Positions 11,301 through 24,979 of a stretch of DNA of 64,000 bases are shown here, in pieces (within the stretch, counting starts at the first letter, position 1; every line of letters starts with the position of its first letter). The notes below the pieces were generated by a model. It had not been told where the DNA came from and did not search any database. It saw only the letters and a program-made list of their open reading frames with translations. Made by a program: the position numbers and the translations under genes. Origin of the DNA: Scenedesmus sp. ARA3 (Eukaryota > Chlorophyta > Chlorophyceae > Sphaeropleales > Scenedesmaceae). The DNA lies in contig RWJK01001206.1 in assembly GCA_004335835.1 (NCBI GenBank), forward strand, positions 163,344 through 227,343. Reading direction: 5' to 3'.

Positions 11301-14300
11301 ATGAGAACGCTGTTCTTGCTGTGCCTCCTGCTCGGCTGCGTAGCAGCCAAGCACAAAGATAAGGACGCTCCAGAATGCATGTGGCACGACTACCTCCGGC
11401 ACGATAGAATCAGCGCATGGGAGTTCCAAGCACAACCTCACAGGCACATGGTGAGTCTGCACTGTGTACATCTGCTACTCTTGCCCTCTTCAACTCATGA
11501 AACAACGTCGCACTGACCACTCGATACGTTGTATTATGATCTTTACAGATACGCCACAGAGACAAGGCCATCTCGCACGTGGAGAAAATCCTGCAAGAGC
11601 TGTCTGAAGACCCAAGCAGTGGAGTGCAGTTTGTGCCTCACTCCCGCACCATGGCAATCTTCAAAGAAACCTCTTACATGGTATCCAGCAGGCATGGACA
11701 CCCGATCCACAGAGACCCTGAGCATCCTAAGGAGAAGCCCTTTCCATGGAAGGGACTGGGTTACCTGCGGTGCGCACACCTGGCGTTGCTGCAGCTGCTG
11801 GTGCTACTAGTGCTGGTACTCGTACTGCAAAGCAGCTTCTTGCTAGCGAGACATGGTTGTGTGTGGCTCTTGTATCGCACTTTCTGTCGCTGCTGACATC
11901 CGCTGTGCAAGCTGCAGCCGCACAGATGCAATCATGCCCGCTTCATGCCTCTGCCTGCTGCTGCTGCTGCTGCCGCTGCAGGAAAAGGCAGTACAAGATC
12001 CTGACACCTGCCGGTGCCTACGTGCCATCTTCCATGCCTGGCATGGCTGACGTCACCTTCAAAATGAAGCTGGTTGACCCTGACACTGCGCCCGGGGAGC
12101 TGCAGCTGCAGCAGCAGGTGAGGATAGGTTTAACCGTGTGGCTCATACGAGATAACTGTAGATGGTTCCAGGGCCCCCACACACAGCTGCACTCTTGTCC
12201 ATAAGCGATGCTGGCCGAACGAGCAGGTTGCGATGCTTAAACTTGGCGCTTTACATCCCTGCTGCGCAGTGGCAGATCGGCTGCTTGCAGGAGGCTTTCT
12301 GTGGGTGCAGGAGTGTTGTGAATGCAATGCAGGGAGCCGGCAAGCACTCCAGAGATACGTGTAGAACAGGCCGCCGCCTCTCATGCCGCTGCTTTCGCAT
12401 TCGCCAACTTGTTGCAGTGGAATCTGCGGCGTGCCTGACACTCCTCGTCAACTGCTGTTGCTGCTGCTGCTGCTGCCTTCGCTGGTGTGCTGCAGGTTGG
12501 TGCCGCCAAGCTGACCGCCAAGGTTGAGTTTGACATCCACTGCGACCACGGCAGGCCCACCATGTCACCACGTGCGCAAACTTCTGGTGTGGGGTGCTTT
12601 TTGGTTGGGTTTTTTTGTGTCTGTTAGTGCCACGCTCCATTGCTTCAAGACACCTCGTGCCTGCCATGTCTGGAATCGCGGCAGGCCCCCTATGTCGCCA
12701 CATTAGTGACGTACCATGGTGCTGGTTGTTTTTGGAGTCGATGTTTTTGACTGTAAACCAATGGCCGCTCGCATTGCTTCAAGCCACCTTACGCCTGCCG
12801 TCCTTGTGACCACGGCAGGCCCACCATGTCACCACGTGAGCCAACTACTGGTGTGGNNNNNNNNNNNNNNNNNNNNNNNNNNNNNNNNNNNNNNNNNNNN
12901 NNNNNNNNNNNNNNNNNNNNNNNNNNNNNNNNNNNNNNNNNNNNNNNNNNNNNNNNNNNNNNNNNNNNNNNNNNNNNNNNNNNNNNNNNNNNNNNNNNNN
13001 NNNNNNNNNNNNNNNNNNNNNNNNNNNNNNNNNNNNNNNNNNNNCACGGCAGGCCCACCATGTCACCACGTGAGCCAACTACTGGTGTGGGGTGCTTTTC
13101 GGTTGGGTTTTTTTTGTGTCTATCATGATAAACTGATCAGTGCCGCGCTCCATTGCCTCAAGACACCTCGTGCCTGCCGTTCTTGTGACCACGGCAGGCC
13201 CACCATGTCACCACGTGATTGACATCATTGGTGGCGGGTGCTGTTGTTTCAGTGTTCTGTGTACACAGCTACCACCCTTTTCGCTTTGAGACACCTCATG
13301 CCTGATGTGTCTGCAACCTTAGCATGTCACCATGTGAGTGGCACAGCTGGTGCCCATGTTACGTGTTCTTTCCTTGCGCCTGTTCAGTGTTTCAAATGGC
13401 TTCTGTTGTTTTAACGCATCATGGCTGGGCTTACAGTAGCTGTTGAGGCACATCAATAATAGCTGCGCCGTTGCTGAGATGTAATCGGTATTTTCAGTCT
13501 CTTCACTGTGCTCCACGTCACCACTTCATGCCTGCCTGCATCCACTGCAAAGGTGGTCTGCAGAACGAAAGCCAATCGTGGTGACATTGTCAGCTTACAA
13601 TATCCACAGCTACCGTATCAGCGGCTGTTGCAAGCCCACTATGACACCACGTAGGCAGCGCCATCATGTAACGGTGTTCCTTTGTTTATCAGAGTGTTGG
13701 GAACCGCCTTTCCATTGTTGCAGCCCACCTCCTGCCTGGCATCCAGGCATCACAGTAGCTGTGTATGCACGTCTGATGTAGCCGTTCTGTTGCATGCACG
13801 TGCTCTGGCCTGCCACTGTGCAATGTGCATGTTTACCATTGCATTGTGCCCTGTAGTGTAGTTCATGTTCAGCCAAGACAGGACGTCAGCAGGATTGCCA
13901 ACGTACGAGAGATTTACAGCAACTGCATACAACCATTTCATGCTGAAATATGCGGCATTGTGCTGCACTGCAGTGTACCATCCAGTGAGCCAAGATATCA
14001 ACTTCAGCAGGATAACAAAGTGTGCCAGCCTTAACTGTGTTGAACAACATTGTACTGCATTGTACTGCTGTGCAGTGTACCGCCCAGTCAGCCAGGACAT
14101 CGATGTCAGCAAGATCGCCAATGTGCGAGATTACTACCCAAACCTTGCGCAAGTTGCGCGCCTGGATGAGAACGAAGCGCTGCCCTTTATGCACGAAGTG
14201 CACAGGGCCAAGATTGTGTGGACGGTGGTGTTCAAGGGCGTGGTGGGAGAGGTGGGTGTGGCAACAGTTCAGCTGCAGGAGAGTGCTGAATGGCATTGCA

Positions 14301-15702
14301 AAATACGGTGGTGTGGGTTCTCACCCCTGCCACAAACCTCTGCTGTCCTGTATGTGTTGCCTGTGCTTCGGGATTTGACATAAATATGCTGGACCTTTTA
14401 CCAGCCAAGTGCGTCAGCTGCGGGCCATGCTGCGGCAACCGCCCTTGCAACCGCCGCCACATGCGCAGGCCAACCTTGTGATCAAGTACAACACCAATTT
14501 TGAAGATGCCGTGGCAGGCCGGGCACTTGAGAACAGCTGCATGTGAACTGCAGGCGCGTGTCTGTCTACTGATGTGTGCTGCGCTGCTGCCCCTGTCTCT
14601 TGCTGCAGGCGAACTTGGTGATCAAGTACAACACCACCTTTGAGGATGCAGTGGCAGGCCGGCTGCCCAAGAATGGAGAGCTCAGCCTGCGCATTCGGCG
14701 CGAGGTTGCGGAAGCAACAGGCACCAAGGGGGAGGATGCTACCAAGCGGCTGTATGCTGCACTTGATGCAATTGGAGATGCAATGCAGGTTCGTATGTGA
14801 GGGGGTGCAGTGTAGCACTTGGCAGTGATTGGGTGACGAGCTGGGCACTGTGCACCTTGCAAAGGTCTGTTGCCGACTTTGATCTGCTCTGTCTGGATGC
14901 GCCACCGCAACTGCATGGAGCCGCCAGGTGCAGCGCTGCTTGCCCGTTGCTCTGTTGAATCTTCTGAAACGAACCGCCTGTACATCATGTTTGAGTCAGG
15001 CAACCAGGGTCGTCCTGACGCTGCTGCTGCTGCTGCTGCTGCACGTTGCCGGGCTGCTGCTGCCTGCAGGTCTCGTGATGCTGGTTGGGATGCAGCGCTT
15101 TGTTTGATCTTTCACATGGATCACTTGCATTCCATACGCAGGTCACGCAACAAAGCTGGCACTAAGCATGCTCCTGCTGCTGCTGCTGCACATTGTCGGG
15201 CTGCTGCTGTGTGCAGGTGTTCCGTGATGCTGGCTGGGACGGCAAGACGCCTCCACTGCCGCAGCCAGAGCAGAAGAAGAAGCACCACAAGCACCACGGC
15301 AAGCACAGCAATGCAGCAGATGCTGCTGCTGCTGCTGCTGCTGGGCTGGATGAGGTGCTGGAGGCCTCGTTTGAGGAGGAGTTCATGGTGCAAGGGGACC
15401 GTGAACTTGACCATGAAGACGATCGTGAGGATGAGGACAATGAAGTTTATAAAGCAAAGGATCGTGGTTCAGCTGCAGCAGCAGCAGCAGCAGGCAATGC
15501 AGGCGGCTCTGCTGGCCCCAGCGTGGAGGCAGTGAAGCTTGCAAGGGCAGCAGCGCTGCGGCAGCAGCAGCAGCAGCAGCAGCAGCAGGTGGCAGGGCCC
15601 CAAGTGGGATGGATGCGTCCCTGGTGGCAGCAGCAGCGCAGCGTGCAGCTGCAGCGGCTGCGGGGTGGCGGCAGGGAGGAGAAGGGTCCTGTGGCGTCCT
15701 GA
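11301..15702 (+). CDS. Secreted or ER-lumen protein of unknown function
   Basis: Not recognised. Exons: 11301-11450, 11549-11769, 11982-12117, 12496-12571, 14076-14251, 14609-14788, 15217-15702, total 1425 nt, 474 aa, frame intact. The N-terminus MRTLFLLCLLLGCVAA is a clear signal peptide with a cleavage-like site near residue 16. The middle (about 50-290) is soluble and well mixed in composition with no cysteine pattern or hydrophobic span that I can see. Near residue 330 there is a basic/His stretch (KKKHHKHHGKH), then an acidic stretch, and a Gln run coded by CAG triplets near the C-terminus. Exons 4, 5, 6 and 7 each have junction echoes in the neighbouring intron, and intron 4 contains a long array with an N gap, so a missing exon there cannot be excluded, although exons 4 and 5 join in frame. 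Confidence 0.75.
12536..13655 (+). repeat. Tandem array of exon 4 end plus donor (~135 bp)
   Basis: The end of exon 4 (codons for DHGRPTMSP with its CACGTG donor context) recurs at about 12680-12705, 12810-12836, 13045-13078, 13190-13218, 13310-13335 and 13625-13652, first nearly perfect and then increasingly decayed. Spacing is about 120-140 where adjacent copies can be measured. The N gap lies inside it, so the true copy number is unknown. Confidence 0.88.
12857..13044. other. Assembly gap inside exon-4 array
   Basis: 188 N within a tandem array; flanking sequence on both sides is the same repeat unit, so the gap probably reflects repeat collapse rather than unique missing sequence. Confidence 0.95.
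13868..14125 (+). repeat. Acceptor-side echoes of exon 5
   Basis: The start of exon 5 (VSQDIDVSKIANVRDYY) is preceded by two diverged copies at about 13868-13930 and 13984-14030, spacing roughly 106-114 bp. Both lie upstream of the real exon, as expected for duplications that span an acceptor site. Confidence 0.8.
14463..14545 (+). repeat. Acceptor-side echo of exon 6
   Basis: Codons for ANLVIKYNT-FEDAVAGR occur here 146 bp upstream of the same sequence in exon 14609-14788, preceded by a CAG that could act as acceptor. The reading frame then stops (TGA at about 14546), so it is a truncated copy. Confidence 0.85.
15063..15105 (+). repeat. Acceptor-side echo of exon 7
   Basis: A decayed copy of the last exon's start (FRDAGWD-like codons after a CTGCAG acceptor) lies 148 bp upstream of the real acceptor at 15216. 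The intervening CTG runs are also duplicated (about 15020-15060 and 15172-15210). Confidence 0.75.
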
Positions 15703-16880
15703 ACCTCACGCATCACCTGCTGGCTGTGTACACCGCATGTGAGTGGCATTGTGTGTATTGTGCCGAATTTGTATATTGCGCCGAAGTGTTGTTGCCGAGC
15801 ATGGGCAGTGCAGCTTCTTGTTTGCTGATGGATGATCGGTCTTGTACTCATTTGCAAGTCTCTTCAAGCAAGGGTATCACATTTTACTTGCCCTAGCATG
15901 CATGCATTATGTACATGACCTGTTGTATGGTTGGCGCACCTGCTGTGTTATCTGCAATTGACACCAAAGGGCATGAATTGGCAGCGCTTGGCTGCTGTTT
16001 GTTCAGCTACTGCTAGTGTGCCATGTGTATCTGGTATCTTTGCTACGCTGCATCTGCGTTTGCTGTTTTGCCCGCGCAGCACGCTCTACACACCGCACAC
16101 CTGTGATGTTTTGCTACAGCATGCTGTCCTCATCATACCCTTGACGAGCATGCAGTGTTTGCTTTTTCAGTGGATGCAAGCTTGCGTTGTTTAAGCGGTG
16201 TTAGTCGTACAGAATGCTGATGTTGCTGCGGATGCAGCTTGCTATTATGTGGCTGACATGAGCCATGCGTCATGCAATGCATTGGTGTAAAGAGTTGCAG
16301 GATACCATGGTGTTAAGCAGCCATGAGTGGGGATCAAATTCCAACCTGTGCCGCAGTATCTGGCAAAGTGCAAGCAGCCCTGCTCAATGTGACGATTGTC
16401 ATTTGGGTTGTACTGCCAGTATACTATACGTACTGGTGCCCGCTGCAGCTGACATGACGCACTCGTTTGTCTGGTATGCTCTCACGCTGCGGTGCCGGTG
16501 ACTTTGACGCACACGTGGTTTGGTGTAACTTCACGCTGTACAATGGCCTCGTCTGCAACCTGCCATCAGGGGCAGCATTATGGCACACCAAAAGCGCCAA
16601 CCCTGGACCCAACAGGTGACATGTTACTGACACATGTCACAGTGGGCACACTGTGTGTTGCGTGCGCGTGATCAGTGCATCCGGAAATCTGGTTAGTGTC
16701 AAGATGGCATGGCTCTGGCAGTAAGGCACGCTACAGCCATCTGGTGAACTGTACAGCCTTGGGTGCTGCTTCTGCTGGACATTTACAACCTGCCTGTCAT
16801 CACCTGCTTGCTGCTTCCAGCTCTTTCGCTTGACTGACAAACATATGACTTGAACAAGGGGTTTTGCACAGCATTTGCGA
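15703..16880. other. Intergenic, 3' UTR and PRP28 promoter
   Basis: No supportable coding sequence. A TGTAA motif at 16286-16290 could be a green-algal polyadenylation signal for the upstream gene, but it is 585 bases beyond the stop, so this is weak. The PRP28 promoter should lie at the right end. Confidence 0.45.
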
Positions 16881-17224
16881 ATGGGGCGCTCCCCATCACC
16901 TGGCAGGGACCGAAAGCGGTCCTATGCAGACGAGGATCGCAGCGAACGCGGTAGCAAAAGGGCCAGGGAGGATGACATACGCGAAGATAAACGAGATCGT
17001 TATGCAGAGGACGGCAGGCGTGACAGGGAGCGCGGGCGCTCGGACCACGACAGCAGGAACAAAGACAGCAGAGACAGGGCAAGGGACTTGGACCGAGGCA
17101 GGGAGCGTGATGAACGGCGCAGGGAACGCAGCAGGTCACGTTCTAGGGACAGGAGGCGCAGGTGGGCCTTCATGTGCAGCACTGTACTGGCATTGTGCTG
17201 TAGGTTTGTGCAACAGCAACAGCG

Positions 17225-17257
<33 letters not shown>

Positions 17258-20200
17258 GCTGCATGGCAGCTCTAGGCTAAGCACTCAAGCAGCAATGCGT
17301 GCATGTGTTGCTGGTCACTCGTTGCAGCGACAAATGCGTGAGCGCATGGAGCGCAAGCAGGTTGCATGCGTAGTGACAGGAGGCGCAGGTGGGAGCGGAT
17401 AAGCAACAGAGCGTTGGCATGGATCTTTAGACAGCCTTCTGAGCAGCAGCAGCAGCGGCAGCAACAGCAGCAGGTGCCTGCTTCAGTCCAAGCTCAGGCA
17501 GCACATCATGCATCGGGTGGTTTTCGTTACAATGATCCAGCACATGCGCGGGCACATGGGGCGCAGGCAGGTCGTGTGCTGCAGAGCATGCGCCGCGTGC
17601 TTGCTTGTGTGTAGTCAAGCCTGCATGTTCCACACCCTATCAGCCACCATATGGTGAGCGGCTGTCTGTGATGCAACACAGTGATGTGAATTTTATATGC
17701 TGCAGCATTGTGCCTTGAAGACCAGCCATAGCATCACTTTGTGGTTGCCCTGTGTGTATTTCCTGCAGGTCCCGCAGCATAGATCGCAGCAGGGAGCGCG
17801 AGCCAGCCCGAGAAAGGGAAAGAGACCGCGGCTTGGGCTACGCAGATCGCCAGAGAGACAGGGAGAGGCGGCGCGACAGCAGCAGCGACCGGCCGCCGCG
17901 GGCATCAGGCGGCAGCAGGCAGCAGCAGCAGCAGCAGGAACAGGATGAGGAGGGCGAGCAGCAGCAGCGGCCGAGCTCCGGTGATGCTGGTGCAGCGAAT
18001 GGCAAGGCAGCTAAGGCAGAGGTGAGGTGCCTTGGATGGAGTGGGTGCAGCAGCAGCGGCAGCAGCAGCGGCAGCAGCAGCAGCGACAGCAAGCGTGGAG
18101 GTGTGCTACCGCAGTGTTTTCAGCATGCAGTGGTTAGCCTGTCTTGTCATAGTGACGGTAGCAGCAGCAGCATTGCATGCAATACTGAGCATCAGCAGCA
18201 GCAGCAGTAGAGGGCTGCAACACCATCATGTGAAATAGGATCAAAGTTTTTTTATTAGCTCTGTGCTGTTGGGGGTGACTTATTCGCTCACCAGGATATC
18301 ACAGCAATCACAGGGAGTGCTGGTGTTTTGAGAGGCGGAGAGATTGCATGCCGCGCATGCAGGCATGCTGGCAATACAAGCTCGTTTGCATGTGTTACAT
18401 GCACCCCTGTGCATGTCATGTGTGCTGTGTCGCATTACTGGCATTCTGTGCTGCGCTGCCTGCCTCGCTTGTCTGCTGCATGCTGCAGCCGCTGTCATTG
18501 GAGGAGCTGCTAAAGAAGAAGAAGGAAGAGCAGGAGCTGGCAGCAAAGGTGAGATGCTGCAGCACAGTACAGCTACAGCAACACACAAATCAAACATGCA
18601 ACACACCGGAAGCGTGGAGAGGCAAACACAGCTAGGTGCAAGCATACATGTAGCTGCATGTACTGATTGACTGATAGACGCCTCTGCTGCGGCAGCTGGT
18701 ACAAGGAAGGTCAGAAAGGCAGCTGCAAGGAAGCACGTTAGTGATTTGAACTGTGTTGCAAGCAGTGATAGCCAGTCGGCTCAAATCTTTAAACCAAGCA
18801 ACACACGGAAGGTCAGAGAGGCAGCTGCAGCAAGGCCCCGGCAGCTGTCTGATACTACCTTCCAACATCACATAGCTGCTGCTGTGAAACAGCAGCAGTG
18901 GGGCGGGGAGTTTTCGGGCGCGCGGCGGAGTCATGCTGCGAGCCATCAGCCACCCGCTCGACACGCCACCACCCTCATCAAATTTCCAGCAGCACAGTGC
19001 TTGATTGCTTGCAGGAACAGTCATAGTATGCTCCCCTGCTCTACACATCACAGGGCATGCCCAAGGTTACTCTCTGCTCCTGCTGCCATTCTGTCCCCTG
19101 GCAACCTGTCCCACGTTGCAACCACCGCACACATCCTGCACAAACTACACACATCCGCAGCCCAAGTTCCTGTCCAAGGCTGAGCGGCAGGCGCTGGCAC
19201 TGCAGCGGAGGCAAGAAAAGGCTGCGGAGCTGCGCACAGCACAGGATGAGATGCGGCGCCTGCAGGCTGCGCAGCAGCAGGTGAGCGATAGTGTTTGCAG
19301 CGTGCTGACTCAACACTACGCAGCAGCAGTTGCAGGAGCAGAATGAAGGGCGCGTTGAAATATTTTTCGGTTGCTGTAGCTGCGCCAGATGGTCCCCGCC
19401 TGCTCCCCTTCATTTTTGCTTGCAGGACGAGATGCGCGCAGAGGCGATGCGGCGCGAGGCAGACACAGGGAACTCATGGCTGGGGTAGCTGGACAGCCGC
19501 AGCCTAACCTCTGGGTTTGTGTATTGTTTGGCTGTGCTTGCAGGACGAGATGCGCCGTGCAGAGGCGATGCGGCGCGAGGCAGAGCGCAACAGGCATAGG
19601 GATGAGCGGGAAAAAGAAAAAGAGCTGGAGCTGATTCGAAAGCAGTACCTGGTGCGTGCGCCATGCGCCCAGGTTTCGTGGTTTGGATTTGGCTGATGGC
19701 ATGTGCAGTGGTGCGCATGATGATAAGAACGCATGCTTACAGCTCACTGAGCACCTGTGCACACATGCCGGTGTTAGGCTTGCGCTGCAATAAGATGCTG
19801 TGTGTTGTTTGCTGTCGTAAAACCCAGGGCGACAATACGAACACACTGTGCTTGTGTGCTGCACGGGTAGTGGGTGTGGAGCCCAGGGGCGCCGCCCCTG
19901 GCCACACACACCCTCTTAGCCTTAACTTACCCAGGAGCTGCAGAGCTGCCTGGGTAGTCACTCACTCACTCACTTGTGTGCTGCAAACCACTGTCTGAGT
20001 TCATCAAATGAAGTGTTTCTCTTTCCCTTTTATGCTGCAGGGTGGCGACATGTTGAAGACGAAGCAGGTGGTGGTCAAGGCCAGCGAGAAGTTCCGCTGA
20101 CGCTGTGCTGTGGTGTCTTGCCTCTGCCCACATGCACGCAGGGTGACGACAAGTTCAAGAAGAAGAAGGTGGTCAAGGCCAGTGAGAAGTTCCGCTTCAA

Positions 20201-23200
20201 CTTTGACTGGGACGGCAAGGAGGACACCAGCAAGGACCTCAACCCGCTGTACAACCACCTGCACCGTGAGCGCCTTGTTGTTGTTTTTCTTTAGGGAGTC
20301 TGTTTTGGTTTGAGACGTGTTTCTGTCATGGTTTGAGATGTGTTTTGGAATCAGATGTCAGGGCAGCTCGTGTTATCGCATGGCACTGACTGCTATGTTA
20401 TGATTTGTCTATCCTTGCATGCCCTTAGTCCACTTGTCTGTGAGCAGCAGCAGGATTGCTTGACGGCCTAACGCCGTCGCGACATTGCTGCCGGTGTGCA
20501 TTTGCGCTGCAGAGGCCAACCTGCTGTTTGGGCGCGGCATGCTGGCAGGCATCGACCGGCGCGAGCAGAAGAAGGTGGCCGCCACAGTGGAGGTGCGCTT
20601 GTTGCGGGTTAAGGGGTGGACGGCAGTGCTTCTTGTGTATGAATTGCATGAGCAGAAGAAGGTGGCGGCGGCAGTGGAGGTGCGCAGCCTTGCATGGCAA
20701 TGCTAAGATGGTTTTGGTTGTTCCATGTCACCTGGTGGACGGCTGCAAACATGGTGCGATTAATCAACAGGTGTGGCTGTTGGTCCAAGGCACACAGAAC
20801 CTGCTGCTTGGCATGGCTGCCATCGCACAAGTGATCTGTGGTCAGACAAAGCCCTACACATCTTAGAATGCTCAACACACCCAAGAACACCTTGCACTCA
20901 AGGCTGTCAAGGCCTGCTTTCCTTGGTGGCTTACAAGTATGTATCATAAGTTGATGTGCTTTGCAATGGCAGGCCGACATGCTGAAGAAGCTGCGCGGCG
21001 CTGCCGGCATCGTGGAGACCAGCGACATGCGCGCGGCAGCGCGGGAGCGCGAGGCGCGCGCAAACAAGTATGACGGCTTCGACATGACGGTGAGTGGTGT
21101 TATTTGTACACCACAGCCTGTCTGTAATACGGCTTTCAACAGCATCCTTCCTACATATAGGCGTTTGCAGACAAGTACGACGGCTTCGACATGACGGTGA
21201 GCAGCAGTGTTTGAAACAACAGAGCGTTCTTGCTCATGCCTGCTGCAACACATGCCGTGCCGCAGGCGGACGTGCACTGGAGCGGAAGCCCCTCAACAAG
21301 ATGAGCGAGCACGACAGGCTCAGCCGCATACAGCTTCAGCAACATACAAGCATGCACACCTCACTCCTGCTCTGTCGCACTGCTTGTGGTTCTCTTGTGC
21401 CGCAGACTGACGTGCACTGGAGCGAGAAGCCCCTCAACAAGATGAGCGAGCGCGACTGGCGCATCTTCAGGGAGGACTTCAACATCAGCTACAAGGGCAA
21501 CGCCAACACGCTGCCGCTGCGCAACTGGGACGAAGCAGGCCTGCCGGAGCCCATCCGCATGGTATGCTGGGTTGCTTGGTTGTTTTTGCCTTTTTTGCTT
21601 AATTGGGGCATTGTGTATGCTGCATTGCTGCTGCTGGGACGATGCGGGGCTGCCAGAGCCCATCCGCATGGTGATTGCTGCGCTGCTCTGCATTTTTGCG
21701 TTGCAGCTTTATGCGGTGTGCTGTGGGCTCAAGGGGGCTGCTTGTTGAGGTGATGCGCAATGCTAATGGCTCAAGTAGTTGTCTGGCGCCACTGTGGTTT
21801 GGCGCAAAATGGCTGCTGCATGGCGACTGGCGCAACAGTGATGTTGCAGATGGTGCTGATTGGTGACTCAGGTGGTGGCAGCGCACCTTTTGAGTGGAAT
21901 TAATACGCATTGCCTTTGTTTGTGTGGAAGACGGTGATGATGACCAAATGACTTGATCTTATCTATGAACGGCGTTGCCCCGCAGCAGCAGCCTGCCACG
22001 CAGCACCATGCTAGCATGCGTGTGTGCTACCAGGCTGCTGCTGCGTCGCAGGCGGCGCTGACTGTTGAGACAAAGGTCCTGAACCGTTACACATCAATTG
22101 AACTTATTGCTGCTGTGTTTTGATGAGACTTGTTCAAGATTTGACATCTCCGCTGCAGTGCTGTGCCTAGAGCGCGCACTTCAGTCATGTATGTGTCAAG
22201 CACAATCTCATCTGCATTGCCACATGCACCCGAGTGTCTCTCTTCTGTTTTGTTTCAGCACACCACGTTTGTACGCAATTGAATATGTGCGTACTACAAG
22301 CCCTCACCCAATAATTTCATCGACTTTCTTATCTCCACACATCTGCATCATTCAAACATGCTTGTGCATGCGATGCCTTCTTGTGCGCAGGCTGTCGATT
22401 CTTTTGCAAGCCTTCCCATCCAGATGGCCTCATCGTCTGTTTCATGTCAACACATCTGCTATGCAACATGTGTGTTTGCATGCCATGCCCTCTGCTTTGT
22501 GCTCAGGCCGTCGACTTTGTGCAGTATGACAAGCCCTCTCCCATCCAGATGGCCTCCATCCCTCTGGGCCTGAAGCAGCTGGACGTCATCGGAGTGGCAG
22601 AGACAGGCAGCGGCAAGACAGCGGCCTTTGTCATCCCCATGCTGTGCTACATCATGCGGCAGCCAGTCATGGACGAGAGCAACTACGCAGGTGCGCTGGC
22701 ACATCTTGCATTGTTGCGTACTGCAGGCTCTTGTCATGATGCCGATTATTTGCTGTGGCTGTTACATGTGTGAAGAGGGTGTTGGCGGCACCAAATCGGT
22801 GTGCGCCTGGCTTTGGCTCACAAGCATAGCTTGTCACAACCACGTCTGGTGCATAGCTTGTGGTAGACAGCCGCCTTTGTCATCCCCATGCTGTGCTACA
22901 TCATGCGGCAGCCAGTCATGGACGAGAGCAACTACGCAGGTACGATGGCGCGCTGCTACAGCCAATGAACAGCTGCATTGAGCCATGAGAGGCGCAGCAC
23001 GACTGCATGTGTGCTGTGCGGACCTGTACCAAGCAGGGCTGGATCGGCCCGCATGCCAGTGCGTCTGGTGCTGAGGGTTGGCAGAACGTATGTAGAGATG
23101 GCGCAGAGCTAGCATCCTCGTCTCCGTGATGCCACCCATCTGTCCTGCTCGCAACTCACCAGCTTTTGCTGCCGCGCTGCTGCTGCGCCTGCAGACGGCC

Positions 23201-24423
23201 CGTACGCTGTGGTGCTTGCGCCCACGCGTGAGCTGGCGCAGCAGATTGAGGAGGAGACAGTGAAGCTGGCCAAGTACACAGACTTCAAGTAAGTGCGCCG
23301 CGCCTGCTGTTGCATTATAATTATGATATCCCGAGCTATGTGCATGCATGGTATAGCTGTGCAGCAGATTGAGGAGGAGACAGTGAAGCTGGCCAAGTAC
23401 ACAGACTTCAAGTGAGTGTGTTGCTTGTGCTGCTGCCTCAAGAGCAGTAGAAGATTTGTACATGCGTTTGTTTTGTGCATCAAGTTGAGGAGGAGACGGT
23501 CAAGCTGGCCAAGTACAAAGAACTTTAAGCAAGTCGCTGCTGCTGCCTCGCATCAGTCGAAGCCATGTGTGCTTGGCTGTGGCCTTCATTTACATGCTCA
23601 GTGTCATCCGAGCCCGCCGAGTGGCGAACATAGCAGTAACCATCTTAATCACCATTGTAAGCCTCCCATCTGCAGTCCGTTGCATTGCATGCTGCAACTG
23701 GCTCCGACTTGAATGCACACACTGCTACTGCTCATCCGCACTGCGCTCCTCTGCTGCAGGGTGACATCGGTGGTGGGCGGGCAGTCGATTGAAGAGCAGG
23801 GCAGCAAGCTGCGTCGCGGCTGCGAGATTGTCATTGCAACACCCGGCCGCCTGCTGGACTGCATCGAGCGCCACTACTGCGTGCTGAATCAGTGCAACTA
23901 CGTGGTGCTTGATGAGGCAGATCGCATGATCGACCTGGGCTTCGAGCCGCAGGTGGGCTGCTGGAGATGTGCCAGTATGTTGGCTGTATGTATGACTGCG
24001 TGTTTGACTGCGCTATTGACCAGTATAACCTGTGTGGTGCTGGATGAGGCGAATGGCATGATCCACCTGGGCTTCGAGCCGCAGGTGAGCTGCTGGAAGT
24101 TTGACCGCATGTTTTACTGTATGTTTAGACCGCGTGTTTGACTTCGTAATTGACCAGTATAACCTGTGTGGTGCTGGATGAGGCAGATCGCATGATCGAT
24201 CTGGGCTTTGAGCCGCAGGTGGGCTGCTGGAGGTTTGACCACGTGTTTGACTGTATGTTTTGACCGCTTGTTTGACTGCGTGATTGACCAGTGCTACTAC
24301 GTGGTGCTTGATGAGGCGGATCGCATGATTGATCTGGGCTTTGAGCCACAGGTGGGCTGCTGGAAGTTTGACCGCGAGTTGACCGCGCATGTGACTGCAT
24401 GTTCTGTGTATGTTTTGCTGCTG

Positions 24424-24460
<37 letters not shown>

Positions 24461-24948
24461 TGCTGAACTTTGACCACAGGTGCAAGCAGTGCTTGACGCG
24501 ATGCCTCATGCTACACTTAAGCCCGAGGACGAAAACACGGAGCTGGACCAGAAGCGCACCTACCGCACCACCTACATGTTCAGTGCAACCATGCCGCCAG
24601 CAGTCGAGCGGCTGGCGCGCAAATACCTGCGCAGGTGGGGCAGGTTTAGGTTGATAAGTCTATCGGTCGAGTTTGTTCGTGCTCATCTGTAAGCCCTGTT
24701 GCTATAGCAGCACTACATGCTCAGCGCCACCACGCCGCCAGCAGTGGAGCGGCTGGCGCGCAAGTACCTGCGCAGGTAAAGGCATAATCAGGATTCAGGG
24801 TCAAACCTTATGCTCCTACTAGGAGTTGCATTTGATGCCATGTGCTGTGTCTTGTGTGAGCACTGTGCCCCAAGCTATGCTGTTGTAGCCAGGTTCAGTT
24901 CTGCGTCTTCCTGTGTCTGTACTGGCACGCCTGTGCAACAGCTTCCTC

Positions 24949-24979
<31 letters not shown>

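Noticed and set aside
18344..18670. Plus-strand frame overlapping PRP28 exon 3
   Set aside because: It covers intron sequence and a different frame from the [12 protein letters not shown] exon; the exon joins its neighbours in frame without it.
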